From NCBI GenBank assembly GCA_005223375.1, contig RXOD01006201.1:1-10977 (forward strand): a DNA stretch of 10,977 nucleotides, read 5' to 3'. The position numbers and the translations under genes are program-made. Origin of the DNA: Amoebophrya sp. AT5.2 (Eukaryota; Sar; Dinophyceae; Syndiniales; Amoebophryaceae). This document shows positions 7,417-10,977 of this stretch, piece after piece; position 1 is the first letter of the stretch, and each line of letters opens with the position of its first letter. A model generated the notes under the pieces. The model did not search any database. It saw only the letters and a list, made by a program, of their open reading frames with translations, and was not told the DNA's origin.

Positions 7417-10086
7417 ATGGCAGCCTTCACTGGTTTTGCCTTCCCGACGATTCAGCTCTCGGCGCCACGGCAGACGCTGAGCTACGTGCCGCAGCCCGGA
7501 CCCCCTTCCAATGGCCCTACGGCACCACAGCAAGCACTACAGCGTCAAGCCTACATCCCGCAGCCGCAGAATGCTGCCACGGCCTTGCAGCAGCGACCGC
7601 AAACGACCGCGTCGAGCAGCCAACGTAAGCTAAGTACAGTAGTACTTACCCATAGGCTATGACATAAACATAATGACGATGTTGTTGACGAGCAATGGCC
7701 GTAACCGTATCCGTAATTCACTGTACAGGTGCGACGTTCGCGGGCGCTTCAGCGTTCCAGCAGCCGCAGTTCGCGAGGCCCCATCCCGGCCTCACCCAGC
7801 CCCAGCTCGGATTTCCCTCGGTTGCTCCAGTCAGTCGCTCCTACTTACGATGAAGATGATTAGTAGCCTGAAACTGAAAGAAAACGAACGAGATGTAGTA
7901 TATTATAGTTAGATTTTTGGAAATCTTCACACGAGTGGTAGTCCCCATCGACTGCAGGAGCCTGCTTGTGGTCGCTACGATGATAGTAGATGGCGTCATC
8001 TCCAAAAGTTAGTCGAGCCGACGCGTCCTATTCCGCAGACACATGCGGTGAAGCTGAAAGCTGGATTTAGCCCTGGCCGATAGGAGACAAATTGATCGTT
8101 CATCTAGCTCATTGCGGTAGCTGTGCATTGGCTGGCAGAAAGCATTTCGCGGAGGGTTTAACACATCGGCGTTTTCCACTTTTCGGCTTCTTCGTTTGTT
8201 CCTGTAATCGACGTGCCGCCGCCGACGGCACACCAGCGCGCATGTATGGAAGAGGATGAAGACGCCCCCGTGGTAAACACATGGTGCGGAGTGGGAATCG
8301 ATCCGGCAACCGGCGGCATCGAAATCTTCGGCCCAGCAGGGGGGAGTTTGGAGGCCCTGAAAGCCGTCCCGGCTCTGAAGTGTACTGACCGGGATTCATT
8401 TTTTCCTCTATGCCTGATCTATGACCGGGAATTTTTCCAGTTCCATTTCCTTGCTGCGGATGCTCTGCTCTTTTTGATACAACTCTTTGATATAACTGAA
8501 TCTATCGCACAGCGCTCGGGAAGGAGCAGTTGCGGTTTGTGGACTGTAGCGGAGCGGGCGCCAGCGGCGCGGGGGCGAGCGGCGCGGGATCGGCCGTGCC
8601 ACCCGGGCAGGGGCCGACCGCCGAGAAGAAGCGCACCAGCCAGCACCTGCACAGTAGCGGTGGTGTCGGGGACCCCCGCGACCAGGTCCAGGGTCAGGGA
8701 CAGCCGCCTTTGGCACAGCTGCCGTACTGACTCTGTTCATACTTACACATCGACCAATCCTTCGCAGATCGATTTCGATCCTTGCTTTAATCAATCAGTC
8801 GGCCGATACTGATACTTTGGGTCTAGATAGATTGCTCTGAAAATCGGTTAATATGGGTAAATTCGACCATGACCAGACAGTGCTTCCGGCGCGTGGTCTT
8901 CTTCGACCCGGAGGGGTTAGTCGTGTTCGAAAACGGTGTGCCAATCGGAACCACGAGCGCGAACCTGCACGAGCTCCAGAGACTGCAGGCCGCGCTCGGC
9001 CCCACCGGAGAAATCGCCCTCTGCCTCGGAGAAGGTACTTAGTATGGCCTATACTCCCACAGCCACAGCGAGCCATAGATTGGAGATACTAACAATAGCT
9101 ACGTTATAGTTATACTCATACTCATACTCGAGTTCGACTTTGAGTGGAATCAATATCCACACCGAGCATGATCATGTCCCCTCTACGGTTCTCGTAGTTG
9201 GGGGAAAGTCTCTCTCTCTCTTGAGTGAAATCAATATCAAAAGCAAAACCCCAGGCGTCCGCCTCTCCACCGGGCCTGCCTACTACGAAAACCTGCTCGC
9301 AACCCACGGCGTGCGTGTTTCCGGGACCGTTGGGGCCGTTGATGTCGATCCCCATTTTCGGAGAAACGACTTTGGGAGCGAATCTTACTTCCGCACCCCC
9401 AAAGACTTCGCCGTGGCCAAGATGCGCCACAACCGCTGTATGCAAGGACCAGATGGTAAGGCGCTCGCGCCGGGCGGTTTCAGAGGGATGCCCCACTGTG
9501 GGGACTAGCGGCAGGCGGCACTAGAGCTATGGGCAGGTGGGCGGGTGGTAGAGGGAGTAGGTCATGGCAAGCCAGTGGGTAGAATGGCGCTAGAGTTGGA
9601 GCCTCAAAGTACAGGGCGAAGGAACCCGCCTGGAGTGGTGCTCTACTGTCAGTTGTAGGTTCCGACAACGGTGCCAGTGCTCTGCCAGCCGCAGAAAGCC
9701 ACCTGCTCTCCTACTAGTATCGCAAACCTCTTCTTAGGACATAGCCAAACAGCAACGACATCTCTAAAAAGAACCCCCACAAAAAATTGCTCACCACGTA
9801 GCTACTTACCATAGCTGGTCCCGCCATACGCTGCGCCGAGATCCAGCGGCATTTGCAGAAAAATTTTGCCAAAACGCAGAATGAAACGAAATCTATTGAT
9901 GGTAGAAACGATAAAACGCCAACGCGTACGCATTACTGCATCGTGCAGGCGTGGGGCGGGAGAAAAGCGTTCGGTGTTTTCCGCGAGGGGCTGCCGGATC
10001 CGGAGTTGGCTAGGTGGGTCGTGCAGCCGCTCGACCTGAAACTGGACGCCACAGAAGTGGTAAACTGCTTCGCGGAACAAAGCTAG
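7417..10086 (+). CDS. Unrecognised Pro/Gln-rich protein with three beta-beta-alpha-beta-like repeats, seven exons, about 431 aa
   Basis: I do not recognise this protein. Proposed exons: 7417-7624, 7729-7829, 8237-8381 (or from 8204), 8513-8723, 8877-9034, 9255-9455, 9815-10086 (stop TAG 10084-10086). Every junction is in phase and the total, 1296 nt, is divisible by three. Residues 1-103 are rich in Pro, Gln and Ala (for example YIPQPQNA and PHPGLTQPQLG), with no signal peptide or membrane segment. Residues 108-112 are acidic. Exon 4 holds a Gly/Ala/Ser run (GAGASGAGASGAG). Three segments, about 120-166, 226-275 and 382-429, share hydrophobic strand, turn, strand ending in Phe, Gly-x-Pro, Leu-rich helix, final strand. 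Examples are VGIDPATGGIEIFGP, VVFFDPEGLVVFENGVP and CIVQAWGGRKAFGVFREGLP. Between copies 2 and 3 lies GVRLSTGPAYYENLL onward to KMRHNRCM. Start: ATG after AAAAGG; an upstream exon is possible. Junction 7829/8237 is the weakest. Confidence 0.6.
7625..7728 (+). other. Intron 1 of the unknown gene (104 nt) with donor-adjacent hairpin
   Basis: Donor GTAAGC, acceptor CTGTACAG, phase 1. A perfect stem TAAGTAC/GTACTTA with loop AGTA occupies 7631-7648, two bases past the six-base donor. Stop codons in frame support splicing. Confidence 0.75.
7631..7648 (+). other. Perfect 7-bp hairpin next to a 5' splice site
   Basis: TAAGTAC at 7631-7637, loop AGTA, GTACTTA at 7642-7648. The 3' arm continues as CTTACC, the reverse complement of GGTAAG, so it could alternatively pair with the donor GTAAG at 7625-7629. 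Confidence 0.85.
7830..8236 (+). other. Intron 2 of the unknown gene, 3' boundary uncertain
   Basis: Donor GTCAGT at 7830 is phase 0. The coding-like frame on the right (VIDVPPPTAHQRACM) is open back to a TAA at 8163-8165, with no AG between there and 8204. The only fitting canonical acceptor is CACACCAG ending at 8236, which discards 11 Pro-rich codons. A non-AG acceptor near 8203 would keep them. The intron is 407 or 374 nt, the longest in this gene. Confidence 0.45.
8382..8512 (+). other. Intron 3 of the unknown gene (131 nt) with direct repeat
   Basis: Donor GTACTG, acceptor ATCGCACAG, phase 1. The unspliced frame stays open across the intron, but the exon downstream has coding-like codons only in the frame reached by splicing. 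TGACCGGGA occurs at 8386-8394 and 8422-8430, each followed by a T-rich stretch ending in CC. Confidence 0.65.
8724..8876 (+). other. Intron 4 of the unknown gene (153 nt)
   Basis: Donor GTACTG, acceptor CATGACCAG, phase 2, restoring a Pro codon (LPQCFRR). TGA at 8727-8729 would end the unspliced frame. It contains TACTTAC at 8740-8746. Confidence 0.65.
9112..9129 (+). repeat. Hexanucleotide microsatellite (ATACTC)3
   Basis: Three perfect ATACTC units in tandem within intron 5. Confidence 0.95.
9140..9238 (+). repeat. Direct repeat pair in intron 5
   Basis: TTGAGTGGAATCAATATC at 9140-9157 and TTGAGTGAAATCAATATC at 9221-9238: 17 of 18 bases identical, 81 bases apart. Confidence 0.9.
9456..9814 (+). 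other. Intron 6 of the unknown gene (359 nt) with G-rich segment
   Basis: Donor GTAAGG at 9456, acceptor TTACCATAG ending at 9814, phase 1, restoring an Ala codon. TACTTAC lies at 9803-9809, directly before the acceptor. A G4-compatible run lies at 9531-9555. An undetected extra exon inside is possible, but none is needed for phase. Confidence 0.55.
9531..9555 (+). other. Potential G-quadruplex motif in intron 6
   Basis: Four GGG runs at 9531-9533, 9539-9541, 9543-9545 and 9553-9555, with loops of 5, 1 and 7 bases, fit the usual G3N1-7 rule on the transcribed-RNA sense strand. Confidence 0.6.
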
Positions 10087-10516
10087 ATTGAAAAATGAAT
10101 GATCATCACCATCCAACGACCGGCCGCGCAGAGGATTGATTATTTGTGCACGCAGTAGATGATGAAAGCGCAGAACCCGAAAGTACTTCGTTTTTCGGGA
10201 ACCCGAAAAAGTACTCCACCGACAGCAGTCGCCAGGGCGGCCTATCAGGGCTTCCCCGGCTTCAGGGCTGCTTTTTCGTTTTCTGCGGCGGAGGATGCAC
10301 GGTAGGCGGTCCTGCAATTGAAAACTCGGAGAGCGGAACTGACGGTGACTGAGGATATATACGAGCGAATCGACCGATCTATCACCAGCACCGGATAGAG
10401 CATTTATCCCATTCCTCGGCGGTCGCTTTTTTACCGATATCGGTACCATTACCGGTGGAGATCACGCTGTATACTCAGATGTATCGATTCTAGGAAACAG
10501 CAGCGAGGCAAATCGC
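10087..10516. other. Intergenic spacer between two unknown genes
   Basis: This 430-base spacer holds a hairpin with flanking direct repeats (10173-10208) and a TATA-like GGATATATAC near 10353. Open frames exist on both strands (10146-10352 on +, most of it on -) but could not be tied to either neighbour by splice phase. A 5' exon of the following gene may lie here: its frame is open back to 10349, and an acceptor-like TTCTAG ends at 10493. Confidence 0.5.
10173..10208 (+). repeat. Direct repeat with internal hairpin
   Basis: GAACCCGAAA occurs at 10173-10182 and 10199-10208. CCCGAAA (10176-10182) pairs perfectly with TTTCGGG (10193-10199) across a 10-base loop. Both repeats are followed within two bases by AGTACT or GTACT. 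Confidence 0.8.
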
Positions 10517-10977
10517 ATGGGCCAGCCGAACGCGGAGGTTTCCTCGGGCGGTCAGCGACCGGCCGCTCCTCAGCAGCAGTCTGCTGACCGCAACAACGAG
10601 GAGGACCAGAGTTGGTATGAGGGCGAGAACGACTACCACGACGAGCGCGACGCGTCCGCTGCGCTGTATACCAACCTCGTGAACACACTCTCAAACCTCC
10701 CCCTGGACGAGCTGGGCCACCCGTGCCAATACCGGGATGACGGGACCTTCGTGTCCCCCGGCGAGTTCCCGGCGCACTCGGTGAGTTGGTGGGTGGGGGG
10801 GGAGCCGGAGGACCTCATGAGCGTGATGGTTAAGGCTGCAAAAAATGTGAGTTCGGCTTTAAATTTAGGGAATTGTCAGCGCGGCGGAACTGGATGCCAT
10901 GACGAAGGGGCCCAGCTCACATTTCGATTTCGCTCCCTCGATTTAGGGAGGCCATGGAGGCTTGGACTCGAAGCAAA
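10517..10977 (+). CDS. Start of an unrecognised gene, truncated by the window edge
   Basis: I do not recognise this protein. From ATG at 10517 the frame is open to the window end, with strongly coding-like codons at least to about 10846. The N-terminus MGQPNAEVSSGG is followed by PAAPQQQ, then an acidic, Tyr-containing stretch (EEDQSWYEGENDYHDERD). A more ordered part follows: ALYTNLVNTLSNLPLDELG, then CQYRDDGTFVSPGEF, then SWWVGGEPEDLMSVMV. Two strong GTGAGT donors occur in phase 0, at 10781 and 10847, so the first exon probably ends at one of them and the sequence beyond is intronic. The Gln/Pro-rich beginning recalls the preceding gene but shows no clear homology. The exon may begin earlier, at an acceptor near 10493. 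Confidence 0.6.
   Translation, partial: MGQPNAEVSSGGQRPAAPQQQSADRNNEEDQSWYEGENDYHDERDASAALYTNLVNTLSNLPLDELGHPCQYRDDGTFVSPGEFPAHSVSWWVGGEPEDLMSVMVKAAKNVSSALNLGNCQRGGTGCHDEGAQLTFRFRSLDLGRPWRLGLEA

Larger units (their letters stand above)
9035..9254 (+). other. Intron 5 of the unknown gene (220 nt) with repeats
   Basis: Donor GTACTT, acceptor AACCCCAG, phase 1, restoring Gly. It contains three ATACTC units at 9112-9129, a TC run just before 9221, and a near-identical 18-base pair at 9140-9157 and 9221-9238. GATACTAACAATAG at about 9086-9099 contains a canonical-looking branch-point core CTAAC. Confidence 0.7.

Noticed and set aside
10146..10352. + strand open frame (GTG start) with fairly coding-like codons, possible extra exon
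   Set aside because: The available acceptors need a phase-1 donor upstream, and I found no good one in the preceding exon. That exon also has its own natural stop at 10084-10086.
9802..10449. 215-codon open frame on the - strand
   Set aside because: It is Arg-rich with no family pattern and is antisense to the last exon of the unknown gene, whose + strand codons look coding and fit the splice phase. It ends beside a reverse-strand GTAAGT, which is curious but matches the TACTTAC motif seen in other introns.
1..10977. CRISPR array, insertion sequence, prophage or defence island
   Set aside because: No regularly spaced repeats, no transposase or integrase motifs, and the genes are clearly eukaryotic with introns.

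Overview
The window is eukaryotic. All four genes lie on the + strand and three are clearly interrupted by short introns (about 100 to 490 bases). There are no bacterial ribosome binding sites or operon overlaps. The organism is most likely a unicellular eukaryote. Compact genes all in one direction, short introns and unusual GTAC 5' splice sites make an alveolate (dinoflagellate relative such as Syndiniales) a reasonable guess, but nothing here proves the lineage.

Bases 1-1986 hold the 3' part (five exons, 333 codons) of the 65 kDa scaffold (A) subunit of protein phosphatase 2A. It is a HEAT-repeat protein that follows the animal PR65 C-terminal half almost residue for residue. Its first intron in the window contains a diverged copy of the beginning of the next exon. 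Bases 1987-3223 are a spacer without a convincing gene.

Bases 3224-6802 hold a three-exon gene for a protein of about 1029 residues. Its C-terminal third resembles RNA polymerase I subunit RPA49 (POLR1E/PAF53), preceded by a very long charged N-terminal part and ending in a Lys/Gly tail. Bases 6803-7416 are a spacer.

Bases 7417-10086 hold a seven-exon gene, assembled here from splice phases, for a protein of about 431 residues that I do not recognise. It has a Pro/Gln-rich N-terminus followed by what look like three copies of a beta-beta-alpha-beta unit. Bases 10087-10516 are a spacer with a small hairpin/repeat. From 10517 to the window edge a fourth gene starts (Gln-rich then acidic N-terminus), unrecognised and truncated.

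The genes do not form one pathway: a phosphatase scaffold, a rRNA-synthesis polymerase subunit and two unknowns. What they share is intron style. Eight of twelve inferred introns begin GTAC, the hexamer TACTTA was found only inside introns (eight of twelve), and several introns carry short direct repeats. These may point to a family of introner-like elements. All protein identities come from recalled family features, with no database search.
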